A stretch of 12,546 nucleotides of DNA from an uncultured Clostridia bacterium (GTDB taxonomy: Bacteria; Bacillota; Clostridia; TANB77; CAG-508), in the NCBI GenBank assembly GCA_934157205.1, contig CAKPHJ010000032.1:1-12546 (forward strand), given 5' to 3'. Both the position numbers and the translations under genes were made by a program. Shown here piece after piece: positions 1 to 5,583 of the stretch (its first letter is position 1; the number at the start of each line of letters is the position of its first letter). Under the pieces are notes generated by a model. That model was not told where the DNA came from and searched no databases. It was given only the letters and a program-made list of their open reading frames with translations.

Positions 1-1003
1 ACAAAATCAAAATGGGTACAAACATCTATTGTAAGAATGCTTAAAAATCCAATATATACAGGAAGAGTAACAAATAAAAAATCAGAAGTAACAGACTTTA
101 TAACAGGAACAAGAAAAGAATTGCCAGAAGAAGAATGGATAATAGTGGAAAAGCCAGAAATGAGAATAATATCAGACGAATTATTTAACAGAGCACAAGA
201 ACTTTTAGAACAAAGATCAAACGAATTTAAATTAAATAACAAAAGAGAAAAAACGGAATATGTATTTAGCACACTTATATATTGCAAACATTGTGGTTAT
301 TCATTTAGAAGAATAAAGAGAAAATATACAGCTGATGGACCAGAATATATAAGATGGGTATGTAGTGGAAGAAATTCAATGGGAGTAAACCATTGTCCAA
401 ATACAACTGTTATTGATGAAGAAGAACTTTTAAATGCAATAAAAATCTATTTAAAAAGTATAATAAAAAATAAAAAAGATTTTATGAAAGCTGTTGAAAA
501 AGAATTTGAAAAGATTACAAAATTAAGAGAAAACAATGAAAGAAGTGAAGAGAGTCTTTTAAAAGAAATTGAAAAAGTAACAGTTAAAAAACAAAAATAT
601 ATGGAAATGTTTCAAAACGAAATAATTAATATTCAAGAATTAAAGAAATATACAAATCCGCTAAATGAAGATATTGCAAGGCTTGAAAGAGAATTAAAAC
701 TAATTACATCAGAAATAAAAGAAAAAGATGTACTACAAAAAGAACTTAATAAAACAATAAAAACAGTAGATGATATATTAAATAATCAAACAATAACAAA
801 TGCAATGCTAAAAACAATAATTGATGTAATTGAAGTTGATTCAGATTCAAATGTAGAAGTAAGACTAAAACTACTAAATGAAATAGGAACAAATGAGCCA
901 GTAATAACAAAATTTGAAGACATTTACCAAAATGGAGAAGACGCAGAAAACAAAGATGCCAATAATAATGGAAAAAATTCTACCGCTCTGAAAAGTAACA
1001 ACA
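1..1003 (+). mobile_element. Right end of an integrated element inserted in spoIIID (partial)
   Basis: The serine recombinase abuts a 5'-truncated spoIIID. Similarity to SpoIIID starts abruptly at about 998-1003, inside the helix-turn-helix codons, and the bases before it carry an in-frame TGA at 989-991. That is the picture expected at one end of an element integrated into the gene. The left end and the rest of its cargo are outside the window, so size and type (skin-like, prophage or other) cannot be told. Confidence 0.75.
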
Positions 1004-1023
1004 GTACACAAAGACGTTTCTGA
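1..1023 (+). CDS. Large serine recombinase, C-terminal part (5' end outside window)
   Basis: The frame is open at base 1, so the gene is cut by the window edge and the ATG at 37 is internal. The 340 visible residues start in the Recombinase domain (TSIVRMLKNPIYTG is a family hallmark). A zinc ribbon follows, with cysteines at visible residues 95, 98, 121 and 132 (CKHC, then VC and HC). A long Lys/Glu-rich coiled coil spans about residues 155-255. This is the C-terminal layout of large serine integrases, which recombine attP with attB through a covalent phosphoserine; the catalytic N-terminal domain is not visible. The last 10 or so codons read out of frame into spoIIID sequence, which places the gene at the very end of an integrated element. 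Related enzymes excise skin-type elements during sporulation. The family call is firm; the role in excision is inferred. Confidence 0.93.
   Translation, partial: TKSKWVQTSIVRMLKNPIYTGRVTNKKSEVTDFITGTRKELPEEEWIIVEKPEMRIISDELFNRAQELLEQRSNEFKLNNKREKTEYVFSTLIYCKHCGYSFRRIKRKYTADGPEYIRWVCSGRNSMGVNHCPNTTVIDEEELLNAIKIYLKSIIKNKKDFMKAVEKEFEKITKLRENNERSEESLLKEIEKVTVKKQKYMEMFQNEIINIQELKKYTNPLNEDIARLERELKLITSEIKEKDVLQKELNKTIKTVDDILNNQTITNAMLKTIIDVIEVDSDSNVEVRLKLLNEIGTNEPVITKFEDIYQNGEDAENKDANNNGKNSTALKSNNSTQRRF
992..1010 (+). other. Probable recombinase attachment site junction within spoIIID
   Basis: In the spoIIID frame the bases read K-V-T-T-V-H-K-D, whereas intact SpoIIID proteins read V-S-K-S/T-T-V-H-K-D. 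The match is good from the second T onward and lost before it, so the crossover most likely lies around 998-1005 (AACAACAGT). Serine integrases exchange at a central dinucleotide, which I cannot fix without the other junction. The boundary is inferred from protein similarity recalled from memory. Confidence 0.55.
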
Positions 1024-1183
1024 AAGATTACAAAAGATAAATTCTAAATTAGCAAAAGAAGTAAGAATAATACTAGATGAAAATAAAGCAGAAAGACATA
1101 TAAGAGGCGGAATGGCAACAAAATTAAAGTATAGTCATTTAAAAGAAAATTGTAAAAATATTAAAAAACCTAGCAAAATATAA
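992..1183 (+). pseudogene. spoIIID: spoIIID 3' fragment, interrupted by the upstream element
   Basis: SpoIIID is a small (about 85-93 residue) helix-turn-helix regulator of the sporulating mother cell that tunes sigma-E genes and prepares the switch to sigma-K. This frame gives 63 residues containing TVHKDVSERL, KLAKEVRIILDEN and ERHIRGGMATKLKY. These match the recognition-helix region and the conserved C-terminal RHxRGGxATKxKY block of SpoIIID. Roughly the first 30 residues, including the start codon, are missing. The in-frame triplet just upstream is TGA, and no start or ribosome-binding site is available. The remaining codons are intact and end at TAA just before a strong terminator, so decay has not set in. 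The gene is either restored by excision of the element or recently broken. The protein identity is secure; whether it is a true pseudogene is open. Confidence 0.88.
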
Positions 1184-1198
1184 AATGCTAGGTTTTTT
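1163..1198 (+). terminator. Intrinsic terminator of spoIIID, probably bidirectional
   Basis: A 13-bp perfect stem (AAAAAACCTAGCA with TGCTAGGTTTTTT) around a 10-nt loop ends in a T run. It overlaps the spoIIID stop codon. The A run on the left arm makes it work for the minus-strand zinc-ribbon gene as well. Confidence 0.88.
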
Positions 1199-1202
1199 AA
1201 TA

Positions 1203-1244
1203 TTTTTAGATAATAGGAAGTTATATTTTTCTATTATCTAAAAA
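1203..1244. repeat. 14-bp perfect inverted repeat (palindromic element)
   Basis: TTTTTAGATAATAG at 1203-1216 pairs perfectly with CTATTATCTAAAAA at 1231-1244 around a 14-nt loop. No T run follows on either strand, so it is not an ordinary terminator. The bases AATAGGAAGTTATA at its centre resemble the ACTAGGAAATTATA stretch of the palindromic repeats between veg and sipL, so it may be a diverged member of the same family. Confidence 0.6.
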
Positions 1245-1310
1245 GCTACAATTATTAGCCATTTGAGATTTAATTGTTTTGTTTATAAACTCAAATTGGA
1301 TAAGAATAAA

Positions 1311-1463
1311 TTAATTTTGTCTTTGTTGTTTTCTAGCTTTTCTACAAGCTGGACATCTAACAGGTTCATTGTCAAATCCTTTTTCTTTATAAAAAGCTTG
1401 TTCACCTTCAGTGAAAACAAATTCGTTACCACAATCTTTACAGATAATTGTTTTATCAGCCAT
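1311..1463 (-). CDS. Small zinc-ribbon protein
   Basis: The protein has 50 residues, with paired cysteines at 8/11 (CKDC) and 37/40 (CPAC) that can hold one zinc ion. Between them is the conserved NEFVFTEGEQAFYKEKGF stretch, and the tail is basic (RKARKQQRQN). It belongs to a family of small probable zinc-ribbon proteins common in Clostridia, whose function is not known to me; nucleic-acid or ribosome binding is a guess from the basic tail. The start at 1463 is chosen because AGGAGG lies 8 nt upstream; a longer frame reaching 1511 would place that ribosome-binding site inside the gene. It is transcribed alone, opposite to spoIIID and yabG, from a sigma-A-like promoter. Confidence 0.88.
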   Translation of the reverse strand: MADKTIICKDCGNEFVFTEGEQAFYKEKGFDNEPVRCPACRKARKQQRQN

Positions 1464-1471
1464 CAAAAAAA

Positions 1472-1477
1472 CCTCCT
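1472..1477 (-). promoter_or_regulatory. Shine-Dalgarno site fixing the zinc-ribbon start
   Basis: Perfect AGGAGG on the minus strand, 8 nt before the ATG at 1463. It rules out the longer in-frame start at 1511. Confidence 0.9.
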
Positions 1478-1569
1478 TTTTATAGATTTGAATAAACTTT
1501 TTACTAACCAATCTAAAAAAGAAGGATATAGTCTAAAATAAATTCATTACTTTATATAAAAGCAAATAC

Positions 1570-1598
1570 AGTATATCATAGAAAATACAAAATTACAA
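1570..1598 (-). promoter_or_regulatory. Sigma-A-type promoter for the zinc-ribbon gene
   Basis: On the minus strand TTGTAA (-35, at 1593-1598) and TATACT (-10, at 1570-1575) are separated by 17 nt, with a TGA just before the -10 that gives an extended -10 element. It leaves an untranslated leader of about 100 nt, in which I see no clear structure. Confidence 0.6.
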
Positions 1599-1692
1599 GA
1601 TGATGACTGTATCAAATTAATATTAATTTTCATAGAATATAATAGCGAAAAAAGTAATATAATTAGAACTTTAGGAAGGAACGTGAGATAAA

Positions 1693-2544
1693 ATGACAAA
1701 AATAAAGAAAGGTGATATTGTAGGTCGAAAATCATATAAAAAAGATATATTATTTAAAGTTAAAAATATTATAGATACAAAACATGGAAAAATTGCAATA
1801 CTAAAAGGAGTAATAGACAGAGTAGAAGCGGACAGTAGCATTGAAGATTTAGAAGTAATTGAAAAAAAAGAAGTCAAAGAAAAAATAAAAATACTTAATG
1901 AGAGACTTGAAAATAAGGTTAAAGTAACAAAAAAAGAATATGATGATGAATATAAAATAGGTATAGTTACCAAGAACAAAAGAACTCGTGAAAAAATAAT
2001 AACAGGTAAAATACTGCATTTAGATGGAGACAGAAAATATAGTGAAAAATCATATAGATATTATAAAAAAATAGGTTTAAATGTAATAGTAAAAAATATT
2101 CCAGAATATAAACAACCCAAAGTAGTGTATAGTTTGTTAAAAATATATAATCCAGATATATTAGTAGTAACAGGACATGATGGAATGATAAAAAAACAAA
2201 GTGGATATCATGATATATACAATTACAGAAATTCAAAATACTTTATAGAAACTGTAAAAGAAGCGAGAAGATATGATAAAAATAATAACAAAAATACTGT
2301 TATATTTGCAGGTGCGTGTCAAAGTTATTTTGAAGGATTAATATCAGCAGGTGCAAATTTTGCTTCTTCACCAGCAAGAATATTAATTGATTTTTTAGAT
2401 CCTTTGGTAGTAGCAGAAAAAATAGCATTTACTGAAAAATATAAATATATAACAATAGATGATATAGCAAAGGAATTAAGGGATGGAAAAAATGGAGTTA
2501 GTGGAATAGGAAGTTATGGAAAAATGCAAAAAAAGCAAATATAG
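1693..2544 (+). CDS. yabG: Sporulation-specific protease YabG
   Basis: The 283-residue protein is close to the family's usual length. YabG is a cysteine protease of the mother cell that trims spore coat and other spore proteins; in C. difficile it also processes germination proteins. Visible hallmarks are an N-terminal beta-rich region (about 1-55), the GKILHLDGD segment near 105-113, DILVVTGHD with His162, NYRNSKYF at 177-184, EARRY at 190-194, and IFAGACQSYFE with the likely catalytic Cys209, followed by AGANFASSPAR. The ATG at 1693 is preceded by AGGAAGGA with a slightly long spacing of about 12 nt. The gene is followed by veg and sipL as in C. difficile. No sigma-E or sigma-K promoter could be assigned with confidence. 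Confidence 0.95.
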   Translation: MTKIKKGDIVGRKSYKKDILFKVKNIIDTKHGKIAILKGVIDRVEADSSIEDLEVIEKKEVKEKIKILNERLENKVKVTKKEYDDEYKIGIVTKNKRTREKIITGKILHLDGDRKYSEKSYRYYKKIGLNVIVKNIPEYKQPKVVYSLLKIYNPDILVVTGHDGMIKKQSGYHDIYNYRNSKYFIETVKEARRYDKNNNKNTVIFAGACQSYFEGLISAGANFASSPARILIDFLDPLVVAEKIAFTEKYKYITIDDIAKELRDGKNGVSGIGSYGKMQKKQI

Positions 2545-2548
2545 GACG

Positions 2549-2592
2549 AATGTAATACAAATGTAATATAAATGTAACAACAATGTCAAAAA
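2549..2592. repeat. Four 11-bp direct repeats with AATGT at exact period 11
   Basis: AATGT begins at 2549, 2560, 2571 and 2582, giving units AATGTAATACA, AATGTAATATA, AATGTAACAAC and AATGTCAAAAA. The 11-bp period puts each unit on the same face of the helix, as in binding arrays of OmpR/PhoB-family response regulators. The array begins 4 bases after the yabG stop and about 70 bases upstream of the veg -35 box. A regulatory role is inferred. Confidence 0.5.
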
Positions 2593-2659
2593 AGCTTTCG
2601 TAAATCTTGTAACCATTGAAAATAGTGCAATACAAAGGAAAAACGAAAATTGTCTAATT

Positions 2660-2688
2660 TTGACATTTTATGTTAAAAATGCTATAAT
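2660..2688 (+). promoter_or_regulatory. Perfect-consensus sigma-A promoter of veg
   Basis: TTGACA (2660-2665), a 17-nt spacer and TATAAT (2683-2688), with TGC before the -10 (extended -10). Every position matches consensus. The veg promoter is famously strong in Bacillus subtilis, and the same appears to hold here. Confidence 0.92.
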
Positions 2689-2717
2689 TCATTTATCTTA
2701 AGGGAGAAGGTGATTTA

Positions 2718-3026
2718 ATGATTTGTCGTACAGATATAGCAAATCTAAAAACTGATATCTTAGAGAAGGTAGGTCAAAAAATAATAGTTAAAGGGTCTTT
2801 AGGAAGAAGCAGAGCATTTGAAAAAGAAGCAACAATTGAAAAAGCATATCCTAATATCTTTGTAGTAAAATATGATGAGAATAATAGAAATGTAACTTAC
2901 AGTTACACAGATGTATTAACGAGAACAGTAGAAGTTCAAGTGTTTGATAGAAATTCAAATTCATATAGCCCATTAATACCGCAAGAAGAAAATAAAAAAA
3001 TAATAAAAAATTTTAAAAACAGCTAA
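2718..3026 (+). CDS. veg: Veg protein
   Basis: The 102-residue small protein is of the Veg family, slightly longer than the 86 residues of B. subtilis Veg. In B. subtilis Veg is very highly expressed and has been linked to biofilm matrix gene control and spore outgrowth; its biochemical role remains unclear. Recognisable blocks are VGQKIIVKGSLGRSR (about 18-32), EKAYPNIFVVKYD (about 41-53) and VTYSYTDVLTRTVEV (about 59-73), which match the SYSYADILTETVEL type segment of the family. The C-terminal 25 or so residues, rich in Asn and Lys, are an extension. GGGAGAAGGTGAT precedes the ATG. The gene has its own consensus promoter and its own terminator, so it is a single-gene unit inside the sporulation cluster. 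Confidence 0.93.
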   Translation: MICRTDIANLKTDILEKVGQKIIVKGSLGRSRAFEKEATIEKAYPNIFVVKYDENNRNVTYSYTDVLTRTVEVQVFDRNSNSYSPLIPQEENKKIIKNFKNS

Positions 3027-3042
3027 ATTAGGCTGTTTTTTT
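3015..3042 (+). terminator. Intrinsic terminator of veg
   Basis: A 9-bp stem (AAAAACAGC with GCTGTTTTT) around an 8-nt loop ends in a T run. The left arm lies in the last veg codons and the stop codon is in the loop. Confidence 0.85.
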
Positions 3043-3080
3043 CTATACTAGGAAAGTTCTCCGAACTTCCTAGTATAGAA
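3041..3080. repeat. Long palindromic hairpin with one bulged base
   Basis: TTCTATACTAGGAA-AGTTC at 3041-3059 pairs with GAACTT-CCTAGTATAGAA at 3063-3080, leaving one unpaired A and a 3-nt loop, an 18-bp stem. It directly follows the veg terminator and is not itself followed by a T run. Its outer 14 bases recur at 3182-3195. Confidence 0.85.
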
Positions 3081-3195
3081 ATATATTGCACAGAAATTTG
3101 CCTTGTAAATTTCGCACACGAACAAAGACTCGGACTTCAAAATGTTTTAATAAGTACAAAAGTTATTAATGCCCGCTTTTGTTCTATACTAGGAA
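3067..3195. repeat. About 130-bp unit bounded by 14-bp inverted repeats (possible MITE-like element)
   Basis: TTCCTAGTATAGAA (3067-3080) and TTCTATACTAGGAA (3182-3195) are perfect inverted copies flanking about 100 bases with no gene. The interior contains smaller hairpins (GAAATTT with AAATTTC; TAATAA with TTATTA; GAACAAA with TTTGTTC near the ends). Three copies of one 14-mer within 155 bases of an AT-rich genome is not chance. The arrangement suggests a miniature repeat or a structured intergenic element in the 241-base gap between veg and sipL. No sporulation promoter was recognised for sipL in that gap. Confidence 0.6.
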
Positions 3196-3267
3196 ATTAT
3201 AAATATATAGAATAAAATAAAAAATAAATTAATATATATTTATAAAGAAATAATGAGGAGGTAAATT

Positions 3268-4839
3268 ATGGTTATAGAAGCTATAAAAGAAAATTTATGT
3301 ATAAATAAGTTAATAGCAGAAAAAAGAGAAATTTTATTAGTAGAAGGAGATATGATAGTACCAGATTCGAAGCCAGATATTTTAAACACAATTTGTACAA
3401 GTGGAGTTGTATGTGTATACAAAAAAGAGATATTAGACGAAAAAATAAGAATAGACGGAGGAATAAGTACTTACATAATGTATTTAGCAGATGACGAAAA
3501 ATCAAAAATAAGAGGAATAAATACAACAATTGATTTTTCAGAAACAATAAATGTAAAAGGTTGTAAAGAAGGAATGGACGAAAAAATAGACTGCAAATTA
3601 AAACAAATAGAATGTAAAGTGATTAATGGTAGGAAAATAGGAATAAAAGCAACACTAGAAATAAATATAAAAATATATTCAAATGAAAATGTTGAAGTTG
3701 TAAATGAAATAAAAGATGCAGAAGATATAAAAATGTTAAAAGAAAATTTAAGTGTAAATTCTTTAGTTGGTATGGGTGAAACGAAAATATATGCAAAAGA
3801 CACAATTTCGGTAAATCAAGAAGATAGTATAGCAGAAATTTTAAAAAGCAATATTTGCATTTGTGATAAAGACATAAAAATAAGTTATAATAAAATTTTA
3901 ACAAAAGCAGAAGCAAATGTAAAATTATTATATTTGACAGAAGATGATAAAATAAAAACAATAAATACTAAAATTCCTGTAGTTGGATTTATAGATATAG
4001 CAAATGTTAAAGAAGAAAACATAAGTGATGTAAATTATGAAATTAAAAATCTAATAATAAAAATGAATCCAGTAGAAGAACATTCTATATATGTTGAAAT
4101 AGAAATTTTGGTAAAAGCTTGTGTATATGAGGAAAAACAAATAAATTTGATACAAGATTTATATAGTCCATGCGAAAATATTGAATTTGAAAAAAAGAAT
4201 GTATTAACCATGACAAATAAAAGAAATGAAAGAGAAATCAAAAAAATAAGTGAGAAAGTACAAATAGAACAAACAAATAATCAAAAAATACTAGATGTAG
4301 ATGTTATACCAATAATAGAGGAAACAAAAAATTTTAATAATAGAATAACATATAACGGAAATATTGAATTAAGATTCATATTAGAAGATGAAAACACACA
4401 ATTAGACACTAAAATGGCAAAAATACCATTTGAACACATAATAGACAATATTCAAAATGCTGAACATATGAATTCAGACTTAAATATTGAAGTTTCAAAT
4501 CAAGATTTTATTGTTCAAGATGGAGGAATAATAACAAGCAATATAGACTTAACAATGAATCAAAATTCATATCAAAATATAAGTTTAAGTTTACTAAATG
4601 AAATACAGCAAAATGGTGAAAGAGAAGAACAAGACTATAGTCTAATAATGTATATAGTAAAAAAAGGTGATAGTTTATGGAAAATTGCTAAAACATATGG
4701 TAGTACTATAGATGATATAGTAAGAATAAATGGAATTGAAGATGAAAATAAAATAAACATAGGCCAAAAATTATTTATACCAAGATATGTAAAAAAAGGA
4801 GTTAGTAGTCAAAAAACTTCTATGGTAAATTATGTATAA
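3268..4839 (+). CDS. sipL: SipL-like SPOCS and LysM spore morphogenetic protein
   Basis: The 523-residue protein carries SPOCS (DUF3794) repeats at roughly 15-120, 165-285 and 325-440; the motif VEGDMIVPDSKPDILN at 25-40 is typical of the family. A C-terminal LysM domain follows at 462-505 (YIVKKGDSLWKIAKTYG and INIGQKLFIP). In C. difficile SipL uses its LysM domain to bind SpoIVA and anchor the basal coat layer on the forespore; length, domain order and the yabG-veg-sipL gene order all agree with that protein. It has no signal peptide, as expected for a mother-cell cytosolic protein. AGGAGG lies 7 nt before the ATG. Its end overlaps the yunB start by 8 bases, indicating translational coupling. 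Confidence 0.9.
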   Translation: MVIEAIKENLCINKLIAEKREILLVEGDMIVPDSKPDILNTICTSGVVCVYKKEILDEKIRIDGGISTYIMYLADDEKSKIRGINTTIDFSETINVKGCKEGMDEKIDCKLKQIECKVINGRKIGIKATLEINIKIYSNENVEVVNEIKDAEDIKMLKENLSVNSLVGMGETKIYAKDTISVNQEDSIAEILKSNICICDKDIKISYNKILTKAEANVKLLYLTEDDKIKTINTKIPVVGFIDIANVKEENISDVNYEIKNLIIKMNPVEEHSIYVEIEILVKACVYEEKQINLIQDLYSPCENIEFEKKNVLTMTNKRNEREIKKISEKVQIEQTNNQKILDVDVIPIIEETKNFNNRITYNGNIELRFILEDENTQLDTKMAKIPFEHIIDNIQNAEHMNSDLNIEVSNQDFIVQDGGIITSNIDLTMNQNSYQNISLSLLNEIQQNGEREEQDYSLIMYIVKKGDSLWKIAKTYGSTIDDIVRINGIEDENKINIGQKLFIPRYVKKGVSSQKTSMVNYV

Positions 4840-5522
4840 AATTTATTCAAGACCAAGAATTAGACTTCCAAAAATTAATATATATAAAAAAAATAATAAT
4901 AAAAGTGTAAAATTCAAAGTAAAAATTATAAAAATATCAATAATATTGTTAATTGCTTGTATAACTTCCAAAGCTATTCTTTCAGCAGTAAATCCCATAT
5001 TTGATACATTGTGTGAAGATAGAGCCAAGTCAATAGCTACAATAGTTTCAAATGAACAGGCTACAAATGTTATGAAAGAACATTCATATGATGAAATATT
5101 TACAATCGAAAGAGACAAAGATGGAAATATTTTAATGATAAAGTCAAATATAATTCCAATAAATGAAATAATTTCTGATGTAGCAAATAGAATACAAAAT
5201 GAAATAAATAATAGAGGAAGAGAAAATATAGAAATAGCATTACGGAAGTTTTACAGGATTTAAACTTTTATCTGGGCGAGGACCAGGTGTAAAAATTAGA
5301 ATATCATCAATTGGAAATGTAGAAACAGATTTAAGAAGTGAATTTGAATCTAAAGGAATAAACCAAACAATACATAGAATATATTTACAAGTAAAATGTG
5401 AGGTAAGCATATTAACACCATTTAATAGTATTACAAAAGAAATAAATAACCAGGTTTTATTGCTTGAAAATGTAATTGTAGGTAATGTACCTAATAATTA
5501 TTACGATTTTAATAATTATTAA
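4832..5522 (+). pseudogene. yunB: yunB, sporulation protein, broken by a single-base insertion
   Basis: The gene starts inside the end of sipL. The first frame (4832-5263) gives a basic N-terminus, one membrane helix at about 31-50, and then ends prematurely. Removing the extra C at 5243 restores the reading frame, giving ALGSFTGFKLLSGRGPG, then VGN- and GINQTIHRIYL-type segments and ENVIVGNVPNNYY, ending at TAA 5520-5522. These are the conserved C-terminal blocks of YunB, and the repaired protein would be about 229 residues, near the family's usual size. YunB is a membrane-associated mother-cell protein under sigma-E control, needed for efficient sporulation in B. subtilis. The inserted C (GCATTACGGAAG) is not in a homopolymer and there is no slippery heptamer, so a real mutation or a consensus error is likelier than programmed frameshifting. 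Confidence 0.88.
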
Positions 5523-5530
5523 TAATATAC

Positions 5531-5559
5531 TTGAAAAATTTTAAAAAAACTAGTAAAAT
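5531..5559 (+). promoter_or_regulatory. Sigma-A-type promoter of ftsZ
   Basis: TTGAAA (5531-5536), a 17-nt spacer and TAAAAT (5554-5559); each box is one base off consensus. Transcription would begin near 5566, downstream of the alternative GTG at 5563, which supports the ATG at 5584 as start and separates ftsZ from sporulation control. Confidence 0.62.
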
Positions 5560-5567
5560 ATTGTGAG

Positions 5568-5573
5568 AAAGGA
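5568..5573 (+). promoter_or_regulatory. Shine-Dalgarno site fixing the ftsZ start
   Basis: AAAGGA sits 10 nt before the ATG at 5584. A longer frame beginning with GTG at 5563 would bury this site. Confidence 0.7.
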
Positions 5574-5583
5574 AAGCATAAAT

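Noticed and set aside
37..39. ATG at 37 as the recombinase start
   Set aside because: The frame is open to base 1 and the residues before it (TKSKWVQTSIVR) are typical of the recombinase domain, so the gene is cut by the window edge.
1464..1511. N-terminal extension of the zinc-ribbon protein
   Set aside because: It would place the AGGAGG site inside the coding region, and the family starts at MADKT.
1263..1541. 92-codon plus-strand frame over the zinc-ribbon gene
   Set aside because: It is antisense to a clearly conserved four-cysteine protein with a perfect ribosome-binding site, and its own sequence is low-complexity Phe/Ser/Leu.
1631..1643. CATAGAAT as a sigma-E -10 element for yabG
   Set aside because: It resembles the sigma-E -10, but no convincing -35 partner lies at the required 14-15 base spacing, so I did not annotate it.
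2549..2592. Periodic repeats as a CRISPR array
   Set aside because: The units are 11 bp with no spacers and no cas genes nearby.
3041..3080. Hairpin read as a second veg terminator
   Set aside because: No T run follows, and a proper terminator with a T run is present just upstream; its sequence recurs at 3182, favouring a repeat.
5563..5583. GTG start seven codons upstream for ftsZ
   Set aside because: It lies upstream of the predicted transcript start and overlaps the Shine-Dalgarno site used by the ATG at 5584.
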